Position numbers and translations under genes: made by a program. A DNA stretch of 64,000 bases from a bacterium (lineage in GTDB: Bacteria > Acidobacteriota > Thermoanaerobaculia > Multivoradales > JAHEKO01): positions 1 through 64,000 of the forward strand of contig JAAENP010000149.1 of NCBI GenBank assembly GCA_024224155.1, read 5' to 3'. The notes below the pieces were generated by a model that was given only the letters and a program-made list of their open reading frames with translations, ran no database searches and was not told where the DNA came from. This document shows, one piece after another, positions 8,630 through 16,786 of the stretch (position 1 is its first letter; every line of letters begins with the position of its first letter).

Positions 8630-8998
8630 GTGCGGGTACCCCTTTTGGGCGAAGAGCCTGACGTTCGATTTCACGAGAACGCTCGCGATCTGGCGGTTCA
8701 GTACATGCGCCGTTATGGCGAGCGAGTGATACGAGACGCGGTAGCTGCCGCCAGGGCTCGCGAGCACCCCATCGTGTTGAAAGCCGATGTCCAGTATGCG
8801 GCCCAGCGGCTCAGAGCCAGTGGGCGCAATCGCAGAAACGTCTTTCTCCAGTTCCTGGGAGCCGGCCTGCTGGGGGTCTTCGTGCAGGGCTTTACTGCCG
8901 AGATGCTCAGTGGCGACCCCAATCCGTGGACGGCGGTGGTCTACGTCGTGATCGGTTTTGTCGGCATCTTCAGCGTATTCTGGTCGCTGATTCGGTAG
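8630..8998 (+). CDS. Small protein with histone-fold-like N terminus and two membrane helices
   Basis: A 122-residue protein starting at GTG 8630, 3 bp after the previous stop. Residues about 15-62 form a long helix rich in Ala and Arg, a short loop (HPIVLKADV) and a helix YAAQRLRA; this pattern resembles helix 2-loop-helix 3 of histone-fold proteins. Residues 65-85 and 98-120 are hydrophobic membrane segments. I do not recognise a named family. Tight spacing puts it in the acyl-CoA operon, but its function is unknown. The histone-fold reading rests on pattern alone. Confidence 0.7.
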   Translation: MRVPLLGEEPDVRFHENARDLAVQYMRRYGERVIRDAVAAARAREHPIVLKADVQYAAQRLRASGRNRRNVFLQFLGAGLLGVFVQGFTAEMLSGDPNPWTAVVYVVIGFVGIFSVFWSLIR

Positions 8999-9798
8999 CT
9001 TCGGGGAAGGCCGGCGAACTGACGACGCTCAACGAGACCCGAGAGGGCGACCTGCTGTGGCTGGAGCTCAACGAGCCGAGCCGAGCCAATGCCCTGTCAC
9101 CCGATCTGATCGAGCGCCTGAGGGCAACCTACCGTCGCGATCTTCGCTCCGAGGGCGTGCGAGCGGTTCTCCTGGTGGCAGAAGGCAAGCACTTCTCCGC
9201 GGGTGCCGATCTGAACCACCTGCGGTCTCTGCGAGATGCCGGGCACGAATCGAATCTGGCGGACTCGCATGCAATCAAAGATCTGTTCGAGGCGGTGCTC
9301 CGGCAGCCGGCGCTGACGGTGGCGGGGGTTCAGGGTGCCTGTGTTGCAGGCGGCTGCGGTCTCGCGACGGCACACGACTTCGTGGTTGCCGAGGACAACG
9401 CCCGTTTCATGTACAGCGAGGTACGAATCGGTTTCGTGGCGGCACTGGTCGCAACGTTTCTGCCGCTGCGGCTCAAGGGGGCGGATGTGCGAGAGGTTCT
9501 GCTCAACCCCGAATTCGTGAGTGCCTCGGAAGCTCTCGAACTGGGTCTCGTCAATCGCGTCGTGGCGCGCGGGAGAGCTCGGCAGGAGGCGAAGGCATTG
9601 GCGGAACAGATCCTCGAGCGGGCAAGCTCGGAGTCGATCGCGCGCACCAAATCCCTGCTGCTCGAGGTGACCGGCCGCCCTCTCGCCGAGGCTCTGGAGA
9701 CTGCGGCCGAGGCGAACGCTCGGGCGCGCGATACCGACGATTGCCGTCACGGCATCACGACGTTTCTCGAGACCAAGGCGCCGCCCAAATGGCGTTAG
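8926..9798 (+). CDS. Enoyl-CoA hydratase/isomerase family protein
   Basis: A crotonase-fold protein of up to 290 residues. It has the oxyanion-loop motif HFSAGADLNHLRS and the second loop GACVAGGCGLATAHD followed by YSEVRIGFVAAL, where the glutamates act in hydratases. It probably hydrates an unsaturated acyl-CoA, in keeping with the methylglutaconyl-CoA step of leucine breakdown suggested by its neighbours. GTG 8926 would overlap the previous gene by 73 bp; homology begins near residue 32, and a CTG at 9019 is the only closer candidate, so the start is doubtful. It overlaps the following HAD gene by 10 bp. Confidence 0.88.
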   Translation: MDGGGLRRDRFCRHLQRILVADSVASGKAGELTTLNETREGDLLWLELNEPSRANALSPDLIERLRATYRRDLRSEGVRAVLLVAEGKHFSAGADLNHLRSLRDAGHESNLADSHAIKDLFEAVLRQPALTVAGVQGACVAGGCGLATAHDFVVAEDNARFMYSEVRIGFVAALVATFLPLRLKGADVREVLLNPEFVSASEALELGLVNRVVARGRARQEAKALAEQILERASSESIARTKSLLLEVTGRPLAEALETAAEANARARDTDDCRHGITTFLETKAPPKWR

Positions 9799-10499
9799 CC
9801 AAGCTCGTGCTTTTCGATATCGACGGTACGCTTCTGTCGATTGCGCGGCGCGAGCTGAGTGTCTTCGGGCTCGCGCTCGAGCGTGTGTTCGGAACTGCGG
9901 GCCCGATCGACGACTACAGTTTCGCAGGCAAGACAGATCATCAGATCGCTTACGAGCTTCTGTCCCTTGCCGGCAAACCGGCAAGGGAGATCGAGTCGGG
10001 CCTACAGGACGTGCAGAAACGCTACTTCAAGATGCTGGGTGACATGCTCGATGCGTCCAGCATGACCGTGCTTCCCGGCGTGTTCGAGCTTCTCGACGAG
10101 TTGGCTGAGGATCCTACGATCGTTCTGGGGCTGCAAACCGGCAACTGGGAAGTCGCCGCCGCGATCAAACTGGCGCGGTTCGGTCTGGATCAATACTTCG
10201 CTGTCGGGGCTTTCGGCGACGGTCACCCCGATCGCAGCACTCTGCCGCCGATGGCCCGGGAGAGAGCGGAAAGGCGGCTTGGAAGAGCGATTCGCAGGGG
10301 AGATACGGTTATTATTGGAGACACCACACTCGATGTGGACTGTGCCCGGGCATGGGAGATGGTCTCAGTGGGTGTGGCGACGGGGAGCACCAGCCAGACA
10401 GAACTGCAGGCCGCGGGCGCCGATTTGGTGGTGCCGACGCTGGCGCAGCTCGACGCCGACCGGCTCCTCGATCTGATTTCCCGAGAGGGCCCAAAGTGA
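9789..10499 (+). CDS. HAD-superfamily hydrolase (phosphoglycolate phosphatase-like)
   Basis: A 236-residue HAD phosphatase. Motif I is LFDIDGTLL at the N terminus, motif II is QTGN near residue 117, and motif IV is IIGDTTLDVDCAR; the helical cap between motifs I and II is type C1. It dephosphorylates a small molecule of unknown identity. The ATG at 9789 overlaps the enoyl-CoA hydratase end by 10 bp, and its stop overlaps the next gene's GTG, so it belongs to this operon. Confidence 0.85.
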   Translation: MALAKLVLFDIDGTLLSIARRELSVFGLALERVFGTAGPIDDYSFAGKTDHQIAYELLSLAGKPAREIESGLQDVQKRYFKMLGDMLDASSMTVLPGVFELLDELAEDPTIVLGLQTGNWEVAAAIKLARFGLDQYFAVGAFGDGHPDRSTLPPMARERAERRLGRAIRRGDTVIIGDTTLDVDCARAWEMVSVGVATGSTSQTELQAAGADLVVPTLAQLDADRLLDLISREGPK

Positions 10500-10768
10500 G
10501 CAGCTACTCCATCAGTCCCGGTGTGCGGAAGACCCTCGAGGAGTCTTTCGTCGAACAGCGCGATCTGATCGACGGCCTGCGGGAGCACAGGGGCAAGGAA
10601 GATCCGTCCGAGCCCGGGGTCTACTTGTGCTCCTTCTTGATGACCGTCCGCCGGCCAATGGACCTCGAGACCGCCGTGCGACGGGAGGTTCGGGTAAGAA
10701 TGCGTGCGGTGGGCGACGGCTACGAGGTCATTGCAGTCCAGGGACTGGGCGGTGAGCTAGCGGGCTGA
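10496..10768 (+). CDS. Small conserved protein of unknown function
   Basis: A 90-residue soluble protein that begins at GTG 10496 with a 4-bp overlap to the HAD gene. The sequence shows an N-terminal helix (VRKTLEESFVEQRDLIDGLREH), then a beta-rich part with YLCSFLMTVRRPMDLE and a final VRVRMRAVGDGYEVIAVQG hairpin. There is no signal peptide and no metal motif. I do not recognise a family. Translational coupling supports that it is real. Confidence 0.6.
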   Translation: MSSYSISPGVRKTLEESFVEQRDLIDGLREHRGKEDPSEPGVYLCSFLMTVRRPMDLETAVRREVRVRMRAVGDGYEVIAVQGLGGELAG

Positions 10769-10776
10769 GGGCGCGC

Positions 10777-11136
10777 CTAGGCCGCGGTCTGACCGGTCTC
10801 CTCGGGCAAGCCCCTGCGCCGCCATTCGTAATAGCCGCCGGTTACCTCGACGACCCGGCGAGCCCCGATCCCTTTGAGCGCTAGTGCTGCGCGGCGGACC
10901 GCAGCGTCGGCGTGTCCGGTACCGACAACGAAGAACTCCGTGGCCATATCGGTGCCCTCGGGAAGCTGTTCCAGATGGTCGGCGTCGATACTAATGCTGC
11001 CCCGGATCCGCCTTCTTGCGTGGTCGGTTTGCGGTCGCACGTCCAGTACGGCAAAGGGCGGAAAGTCATGCCCGAGACGCCGCTCGAGCTCATCCGCATG
11101 GGTGTGGAAGATCACACCCTCAAAATGCATATCCAT
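10777..11136 (-). CDS. Rhodanese-like domain protein lacking the active-site cysteine
   Basis: A 119-residue single rhodanese fold beginning at ATG 11136 (MDMHFEGVIFHTHADELERR). It keeps FAVLDVRPQTDHARRRIRGS at the front and GGYYEWRRRG at the end, but the active-site loop reads VVGTGHADA, with no Cys where sulfurtransferases carry one. It is therefore probably a binding or regulatory rhodanese-like protein. An in-frame extension upstream lacks family similarity and was not used. It is downstream of, and in the same direction as, the alpha/beta hydrolase gene. Confidence 0.8.
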   Translation of the reverse strand: MDMHFEGVIFHTHADELERRLGHDFPPFAVLDVRPQTDHARRRIRGSISIDADHLEQLPEGTDMATEFFVVGTGHADAAVRRAALALKGIGARRVVEVTGGYYEWRRRGLPEETGQTAA

Positions 11137-11171
11137 AAAGACTCCTCGTTCCACCCGAATCCGTCGGGATC

Positions 11172-12002
11172 CTACTTCAGGTGGCGTCTCAGCCAGCTTT
11201 GGGTGGCGTTCATGGCCTCGATCAGCTGTGGCGTGGGTCCGGCAAACGGGTGTGAGACGCCGAAAGTGTGCGAGGCACCAGAGATGCGCAGCAGCGATAC
11301 CGGCGGTCTGGCCGCCGCCGCCAGGGCTTCGGCCTCCTCGACCGGGACGGTCTCGTCGTCGTCTCCGTGGATAATCAGCCATGGGGCCTGGCGCGCAGTT
11401 GCTGCCGACACCAAATCGAGACGAGATCGATGGGCCTCGAGATCGTCGAGCACCTCGGTGCCGAGTGCCAGCTCCTGTCCGGTTCTTGCGTTGACGATCG
11501 GGATCGAGCCCTCGAGGCGCCAGTGTCGCTGTTCCTCATCGGTCAGACGGTCGAATGTCGACACCGCGGACCAGGTCACCAAGGCCTTCACGGGCGACGC
11601 CGCCGCGGTGAGCAGAGCGGTTCCTCCGCCGCGGCTGTGTCCAATAATCGCTATGTTGTCGGGGTCCGCGGCGTGTGGCGCAATGTCCCTGCCGACCGAG
11701 CCTACGATCGAGCGGAGCTCCTCGAAGTCCTTGGAGAAGCTGGCGGTCCGGAAGGCCTCTGGATCGGTGACCAGCTCATCTCCGGGCTTCATTCCCGAGC
11801 CCGAGAGATTGAATCGAATCGCGACATAGCCGCGATCGGCCAGGAGGTCGGCCAGGTAGGGAAAGAACCCCCAGTCCATGAAGCCCTTGAAGCCGTGGCA
11901 GATCACAACCGCGGGCCTCAGGCCTTCTTCTTCGGGCAAGTGAACCACGCCGAAGAGATTGCGCTCATGGACGCGGTGGCGAAACAGCTCGGCCGAGGGC
12001 AT
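11172..12002 (-). CDS. Alpha/beta-hydrolase, dienelactone hydrolase-like serine esterase
   Basis: A 276-residue soluble hydrolase. The oxyanion region is CHGFKGFMDW, the nucleophile elbow is GHSRGGG (residues about 121-127), and the acid/base residues lie in HGDDDETVP and GASHTFGVSHPF. The substrate is unknown; similar enzymes are BAAT- or dienelactone hydrolase-like. It diverges from ygfZ across a 65-bp spacer and lies 35 bp upstream of the rhodanese-like gene. Confidence 0.85.
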   Translation of the reverse strand: MPSAELFRHRVHERNLFGVVHLPEEEGLRPAVVICHGFKGFMDWGFFPYLADLLADRGYVAIRFNLSGSGMKPGDELVTDPEAFRTASFSKDFEELRSIVGSVGRDIAPHAADPDNIAIIGHSRGGGTALLTAAASPVKALVTWSAVSTFDRLTDEEQRHWRLEGSIPIVNARTGQELALGTEVLDDLEAHRSRLDLVSAATARQAPWLIIHGDDDETVPVEEAEALAAAARPPVSLLRISGASHTFGVSHPFAGPTPQLIEAMNATQSWLRRHLK

Positions 12003-12067
12003 GGGGCCATGATCCTATCTCGAAGTTCTGCCTGAGATAGTCGTGCTTCCCAGTTAGACTGATCTTC

Positions 12068-13105
12068 GTGCCGGAACACGTTGACTCCTCGTCGTCCAAC
12101 GAGTCCGCTCTCGCGCAGGGACACGCCGCGCTGCTGGAAGAGGCCGCGCTCGTTGAGTCTCGTTCCGCCGATTGGCTTCGGCTCACCGGAGCCGATCGGC
12201 TGCGGTTTGCCAATGGTCTCGTGAGCTGTGATCTGCGTTCGTTACTTCCTGGGCAGGGTGCCTACGGCTTTTTCACCGACCCGAAGGGCAAGATCATTTC
12301 GGACGCCGCCTTTCTAGCGTCGGACTCGGAGCTCTGGATCGAATTGCCTCGGGGCCGGGGAACGGCGATCGCAGGGCACATGGGCAAGTACGTGGTGGCC
12401 GACCAGGTCGAAATCGAGGAGCTCGAGCACTGCAGCATGTGCGCCGTAGCGGGGCCCGAAGCGGGCGGCAAGCTGGCCGAGGTCTTGGGAGAGCCCCTCG
12501 ATGGCACTGACTGGAGCGGCATGGTCGTCGAGACTCGCGGCGGCCGGCTTCTGATCCGGTCCGACCGACGCCTCGGGGTTCCGGCTTGGGCGCTCGGCGG
12601 GTCGGGCGAATCCGTAACTTCGGTGCTCGACGCACTCAAAAGGGCCGGGGCGCGGTCCGTGCATGCAGCCGCGCTCGCGGCCGTACGAATCGAAAAAGGC
12701 GTGCCCTGGTTCGGGCTCGACTTCGGCCCGGACATCGGCGGCGAGAGCAGCTTTCCCCAGGAGACAGGGATCGAGGACTGGGCGGTGAGCTACGAGAAGG
12801 GCTGCTACCTCGGCCAGGAGGTCGTTGCCAGAATCCACTTTCGCGGCAAGGTCAACCGCAGCCTGCGGGGCCTGGTCTTTCCCGCCGGCTCCGGGCCGGC
12901 TTCGGGAATCGAGCTCACCTGGAGCGACGAGGTCGTCGGGGTCATGAACAGCGTCGCCTATTCGCCGGCCGCGCGCCGGCCGATCGGCCTCGCGATCGTG
13001 CACCACAAGGCCGAGCCCGGCTCCGAGTTGTCGACACCGGCCGGCCCATGCCGGCTGGTCGAGCTCCCTTTCGGTGCCCAGGGGCTCTTGGAGCGGGGGC
13101 GCTAG
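12068..13105 (+). CDS. ygfZ: YgfZ/GcvT-like folate-binding iron-sulfur cluster repair protein
   Basis: This 345-residue protein has the aminomethyltransferase-like fold and the diagnostic YgfZ motif KGCYLGQE (inside VSYEKGCYLGQEVVARI). YgfZ helps maintain certain Fe-S enzymes, such as radical SAM methylthiotransferases, using a folate and its conserved Cys. The start is GTG 12068. A TAGACT element ends 7 bp upstream, so the mRNA may be leaderless. It converges with and overlaps by 4 bp the ErpA-like gene, which also serves Fe-S assembly. Confidence 0.9.
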   Translation: MPEHVDSSSSNESALAQGHAALLEEAALVESRSADWLRLTGADRLRFANGLVSCDLRSLLPGQGAYGFFTDPKGKIISDAAFLASDSELWIELPRGRGTAIAGHMGKYVVADQVEIEELEHCSMCAVAGPEAGGKLAEVLGEPLDGTDWSGMVVETRGGRLLIRSDRRLGVPAWALGGSGESVTSVLDALKRAGARSVHAAALAAVRIEKGVPWFGLDFGPDIGGESSFPQETGIEDWAVSYEKGCYLGQEVVARIHFRGKVNRSLRGLVFPAGSGPASGIELTWSDEVVGVMNSVAYSPAARRPIGLAIVHHKAEPGSELSTPAGPCRLVELPFGAQGLLERGR

Positions 13106-13476
13106 ACCGAAAACGACGAGCCGCAGCCGCAGCTGCCGGTGGCCTTAGGGTTGTTGAACTTAAAGCCCGAACCGGCGGGGCCAAGCAGGTAGTCGATCTC
13201 GGTGCCGGTGAGATAGCGGGCGCTCACCGGGTCCACGAATACCTTGAGACCCTCGAACTCGTGCACGCAATCGGTATCCCGGGGCTCGAGCTCGAAATCG
13301 AGGGCGTATTCGAAACCGCTGCAGCCGCCACCGCGCACGGCGACGCGAAGTCCGGATTCGGCATCGAGATTCTCCGCTTCGCGGGTCATCTTGACCATCT
13401 GCACGGCCTTGGGCGTCAGACTGATGGGGAATCCGGGTGTGATCTCGAGTTCGGTGGTGGTTTCGGTTGTGCTCAT
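13102..13476 (-). CDS. erpA: HesB/IscA/ErpA-family iron-sulfur cluster assembly protein
   Basis: A 124-residue A-type carrier with all three Fe-S ligand cysteines: GGGCSGFEY and the C-terminal GSCGCGSSF. It delivers Fe-S clusters to apo-enzymes, which suits a genome this rich in Fe-S and radical SAM proteins. ATG 13476 (MSTTETTTEL) was chosen; ATG 13494, six codons upstream with a good AAAGG, is an equal alternative. The 3' end overlaps ygfZ by 4 bp in convergent orientation. Confidence 0.92.
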   Translation of the reverse strand: MSTTETTTELEITPGFPISLTPKAVQMVKMTREAENLDAESGLRVAVRGGGCSGFEYALDFELEPRDTDCVHEFEGLKVFVDPVSARYLTGTEIDYLLGPAGSGFKFNNPKATGSCGCGSSFSV

Positions 13477-13568
13477 AGTCCTGCTCCCGGCCATGACGGC
13501 CTTTGGAAACCTTAGTCAGCGCAAAGGACCAAGTCAAATCACGTGTTGTGCCCCCATGGACCTCAGGC

Positions 13569-13597
13569 ATGACAACAGGCCGAGGCTGCGATACATT
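13569..13597 (+). promoter_or_regulatory. Predicted sigma-70 promoter of tdk
   Basis: A -35 box ATGACA (13569-13574, five of six consensus bases) and a -10 box TACATT (13592-13597) are separated by 17 bp. The tdk ATG follows 10 bp after the -10, so the transcript would have almost no leader. This is seen by eye only. Confidence 0.4.
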
Positions 13598-13607
13598 CCG
13601 GCCGGCC

Positions 13608-14183
13608 ATGAACGTCCGCAAGCTCCACGATCGCTCGAGAGGTCGCATTGAGGTCATCACCGGGGGCATGTTCTCGGGCAAGAGCGAGGAGCTGGTGCGC
13701 CGCCTGGTTCGCGCGCGGATCGCGCGCCAGCGGATTCAGGTGTTCAAACCCATCACCGACTCGAGGCATCCACCGGAGGTTCTGGTTACTCGGGATTCCC
13801 GAGAAGTGGCCGCCGAGTCCGTCGTCGATAGCGCGGCGCTGCGCCGGGCAGTTGATCCCCAGGTCGACGTGGTAGGAATCGACGAAGCGCAGTTCTTCGA
13901 CTCCGGCCTGGTCGACCTGGTCACCGAGCTTGCCGATGATGGAGTCAGGGTAGTGGTCGCCGGGCTGGACCAGGACTACATGCGCCGACCCTTCGGTCCG
14001 ATGCCGGCCATCATGGCCCTGGCCGAGTACGTCGACAAGACGCATGCCGTTTGCGTTCAGTGTGGCTCCGCGGCGGTCTACAGTCAGCGCATCGCGGGTG
14101 GCGACGACCAGGTACTGGTCGGTGACGTCGAGGCCTACGAGGCTCGCTGCCGCGACTGCTACGTTCCGTACGAGAGCGACTGA
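13608..14183 (+). CDS. tdk: Thymidine kinase (type II)
   Basis: A 191-residue type II thymidine kinase that phosphorylates thymidine for salvage. It has the P-loop GGMFSGKSEEL, the Walker-B-like VGIDEAQFFD, the substrate lasso AGLDQDYMRRPFG, and a zinc site of CVQCG plus CRDCY. The ATG at 13608 was chosen because family similarity begins there. An upstream frame extends further but is not conserved. A promoter at 13569-13597 places transcription close to the start codon. Confidence 0.94.
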   Translation: MNVRKLHDRSRGRIEVITGGMFSGKSEELVRRLVRARIARQRIQVFKPITDSRHPPEVLVTRDSREVAAESVVDSAALRRAVDPQVDVVGIDEAQFFDSGLVDLVTELADDGVRVVVAGLDQDYMRRPFGPMPAIMALAEYVDKTHAVCVQCGSAAVYSQRIAGGDDQVLVGDVEAYEARCRDCYVPYESD

Positions 14184-14245
14184 GCTCCGGCTGGGGCTCG
14201 ACAGGCGTTGGCCGAGCCCGGTGCAGCCGCCTGAAGCCGGAACTG

Positions 14246-14656
14246 CTAGCCGTCGGCTGGGTCCTTGGGCTCGATCGGAATCGGGTTTCCTTGGCGGTCG
14301 ACATGAACGTAGACAACCTCGGCCTCGGTGACCGTCACTTTCTTGTTGCCGCGAATCCGACGCTCCGCCTCGACCACGACTTTGATCTGAATCGAGGTCC
14401 TGCCGACCTTGAGGACATCGGCATAGAAGCTGACGAGGTCGCCGACGAAAACCGGCTCGTGGAATTCGACGGCGTGCATCGCGACGGTCACGAGAATCCC
14501 ATGGCAGATGCGGTGGGCCTCCACGGCGCCGGCCTGGTCGATGTAGGAGAGGATGATCCCGCCGAAGATCGTCCCCACCGCGTTGGTGTCGCGCGGCATC
14601 ATTATCACCCGTATGGCCGGTCTCTGGTTGGGCCGAGGCTTCGGGCCGTTGCTCAT
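14246..14656 (-). CDS. Acyl-CoA thioesterase (YciA/Acot-type hotdog)
   Basis: A 136-residue hotdog-fold protein. The diagnostic N-terminal stretch is MMPRDTNAVGTIFGGIILSYID, which carries the catalytic Asn/Asp region of YciA-type thioesterases, followed by EPVFVGDLVSFYADVLKVG. It hydrolyses acyl-CoA to free acid and CoA. The ATG overlaps the upstream LOG-family gene stop by 4 bp, so the two are cotranscribed. Confidence 0.88.
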   Translation of the reverse strand: MSNGPKPRPNQRPAIRVIMMPRDTNAVGTIFGGIILSYIDQAGAVEAHRICHGILVTVAMHAVEFHEPVFVGDLVSFYADVLKVGRTSIQIKVVVEAERRIRGNKKVTVTEAEVVYVHVDRQGNPIPIEPKDPADG

Positions 14657-15159
14657 GAAGGTCTCCTGGCGTTGTCAAACGCGATGGCGACGGCCTCAGC
14701 GGGAGTCTGGGCTCGAAAGAGCAGCGCTTCTTCGCGGCCGTCGGGTGGGCGAACTTCGAGGCCCGAGAGCAGGACCACCGGCACTCGGTGCTTGAGCGCG
14801 AGGGCGATCTCAGACAGCGTTCCCCAACCCCCGCTCACGGCGATGACCGCGACAGCCGAGAGGACGATGACCTGGTTTCGCGCCTGGCCGATGCCGGTAA
14901 AGATCCTGTGCTCGAGGTAGTCGTTCGGGACTTCTTCTCCGCGCCGTCCCGGCAGAATGCCGATCGCGACGCCGCCCGCTTCGGTGGCCCCGCGCGCCGA
15001 GTGCTCCATAACGCCGCCCCGACCTCCACAGATGACAACGCCACCGCGGCCGGCTATCTCGCGGCCGACCTCGGCGGCAAGCGCGGCGACTTCCGCGGTT
15101 GCCGCAGCTGCGCCAATGACGGCAATCGGCGTCGCGGGGGACTCGAACATTGTCGTCAT
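14653..15159 (-). CDS. LOG/SLOG-family nucleotide-binding protein (TIGR00725-like)
   Basis: A 168-residue Rossmann-like protein of the LOG superfamily, with the phosphate-binding motif GGRGGVMEHSARGA and SGGWGTLSEIALAL (the usual PGGxGTxxE appears as SGGWGTLSE). Relatives are nucleoside monophosphate phosphoribohydrolases or SLOG ligand sensors. The role here is unknown. ATG 15159 (MTTMFESPATPIAVIG) was preferred to a longer unconserved start. It diverges from the ECF sigma gene. Confidence 0.8.
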   Translation of the reverse strand: MTTMFESPATPIAVIGAAAATAEVAALAAEVGREIAGRGGVVICGGRGGVMEHSARGATEAGGVAIGILPGRRGEEVPNDYLEHRIFTGIGQARNQVIVLSAVAVIAVSGGWGTLSEIALALKHRVPVVLLSGLEVRPPDGREEALLFRAQTPAEAVAIAFDNARRPS

Positions 15160-15190
15160 GCTATCGTAGCGACCGCTTTCGTTACTTTGT

Positions 15191-15787
15191 ATGGAAGCCT
15201 CTGGCGAACGCAAGAAGGGCAAGATGAGACCGCCGGAGGAGGAGCTCGTCGAACGTATCGCCGACGGCGATTCGGAATCTCTTTCCGAGCTCTACGACCG
15301 CTTCTCCGGCATGCTGCTCGGGCTGGCGACCAAGATCCTGGGAAATCCCTCGGACGCCGAAGAGGTACTTCAGGAGGTATTCGTTCAGGTCTGGAAGCAA
15401 GCGTCTCGCTACCAGCGGAGCCGGTCCTCCGTGTCGACGTGGTTGGTTCTGATAGCCAGGAGCCGCTCGATCGACAGGCTCAGGAGCCGGAATGTGAAAC
15501 TTCGTACCGCGAGAGAGGCTCAGCGGGAGAATCCTCGTATTCATGCATCCCCAGAGGGCCTGGGCAACGTACTGATGGAGGAGCGCCACAATCGCCTGGC
15601 ACGGGCGCTGGCCGAACTGCCCGAAGAACAGAGAGAGGTGCTCGAGATGGCCTACTACCGGGGAATGACGCAACGCGAGGTATCGGAGGTGACGGGCACA
15701 CCATTGGGGACCGTGAAGACAAGAACACTGCTGGCTATGAAGAAACTGCGGATCGCGCTCAAGGATGAAGTAGAGGATTTGCTGTGA
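15191..15787 (+). CDS. ECF-family RNA polymerase sigma factor
   Basis: A 198-residue sigma factor with region 2 (LYDRFSGMLLGLATKILGNPSDAEEVLQEVF) and region 4 helix-turn-helix (MTQREVSEVTGTPLGTVKTR) joined by a short linker. It redirects RNA polymerase to stress or envelope genes. The next gene, overlapping by 4 bp, is its anti-sigma factor. It resembles the SigK/RskA type. The extended ATG start at 15191 could also be MRPPEEE at 15224. Confidence 0.9.
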   Translation: MEASGERKKGKMRPPEEELVERIADGDSESLSELYDRFSGMLLGLATKILGNPSDAEEVLQEVFVQVWKQASRYQRSRSSVSTWLVLIARSRSIDRLRSRNVKLRTAREAQRENPRIHASPEGLGNVLMEERHNRLARALAELPEEQREVLEMAYYRGMTQREVSEVTGTPLGTVKTRTLLAMKKLRIALKDEVEDLL

Positions 15788-16635
15788 CTGAACGAGACAA
15801 CGACCGGGACGAATCGCAAGAGCGCCTGATTCTGGAACTGCTCGACTCGCGAGTCCCTGACGAGCTTCTCGGTGGAGAGTTGGGATCCGAGTTTCACCGC
15901 GAGTATGTCGAGGTTCTCGGCCTCCTGCCTAGGGCACTGCCCGAAGTGCCGCCATCGGCCGAGGTCAAAGATCGGATTCTCGCGGCGGTCGAGCGCGAGG
16001 CAGCCGCGGATCGGGAGCGTGCCGCGAGCCCACGAGCCACGACTTCGATTCCCGCGCGGACGGCCGGATCGGTCGCGAGCAGACCGAACTGGCTCCTGCC
16101 GCTGGCCGCGAGCATCGCCGTGGCCATGATGGCCGTTACCGGCTGGCTGGTGATCCAAGTGCGGGACCAGCAGTTTCAAATCGCCGAGCTCTCGAACGAA
16201 TTGGAGCGCGCCCAATCCGTCACGGCGGCCCTGGCGACGTCGCAAGGGATGCTGGCCGAGGTCCGGTCAAGGCTCGCCTTGGTGACGGCCCCCGGCGCGG
16301 AGTTTTGCGCCTTGAGTCCCCCCGAGGGCAGTCCCGCAACCGCGGCCCGAGGCATGGTGGTCATGCACCCCGTCAAAGACGAGTGGTTCCTGAGAATCGA
16401 GGGCCTGGGTCCGTGCCCCCGCGGGCGCAAGTACACGGTCTGGTTCGTCACCGAAAGCGGTGAGACGCCCGGTCCGGTCTTCGCGGTCAAGGCCAACGAG
16501 GCCATCGAGCTCACCGTGAGTGGGCGTCCCGAGGGGATCGAAGCGATCATGATCACGCTCGAAGATGACCCGGTGCCGGAAGCGCCGTCGATGGCGCCGT
16601 TGCTTTTCGGCGACGAGCGAATGCAGCTCCTCTAG
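15784..16635 (+). CDS. Anti-sigma factor, RskA-type, single membrane span
   Basis: A 283-residue protein: a cytoplasmic N-terminal helical domain (1-95), a transmembrane helix at about residues 101-122 (LLPLAASIAVAMMAVTGWLVI), a coiled-coil segment, then an extracytoplasmic RskA C-terminal domain with GLGPCPRGRKYTVWFV. It probably holds the cognate sigma factor inactive until regulated proteolysis. The GTG start overlaps the sigma gene by 4 bp. No HxxxCxxC zinc motif is present. Confidence 0.85.
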   Translation: MTERDNDRDESQERLILELLDSRVPDELLGGELGSEFHREYVEVLGLLPRALPEVPPSAEVKDRILAAVEREAAADRERAASPRATTSIPARTAGSVASRPNWLLPLAASIAVAMMAVTGWLVIQVRDQQFQIAELSNELERAQSVTAALATSQGMLAEVRSRLALVTAPGAEFCALSPPEGSPATAARGMVVMHPVKDEWFLRIEGLGPCPRGRKYTVWFVTESGETPGPVFAVKANEAIELTVSGRPEGIEAIMITLEDDPVPEAPSMAPLLFGDERMQLL

Positions 16636-16786
16636 GCTCTTTGCAGGCCCCGGGGCGGAGTCTCCTTCCGGACCGCTAGAATCGCTGCCGGGCCGCGGAA
16701 TTCTCCGCCGAGGTTTCTCGTTCTAGGGACTGAGCTCGTTCGGAGCCGGTAAGGCTTCGGGCCATGAATCGCTAGGAAGGATCCGC

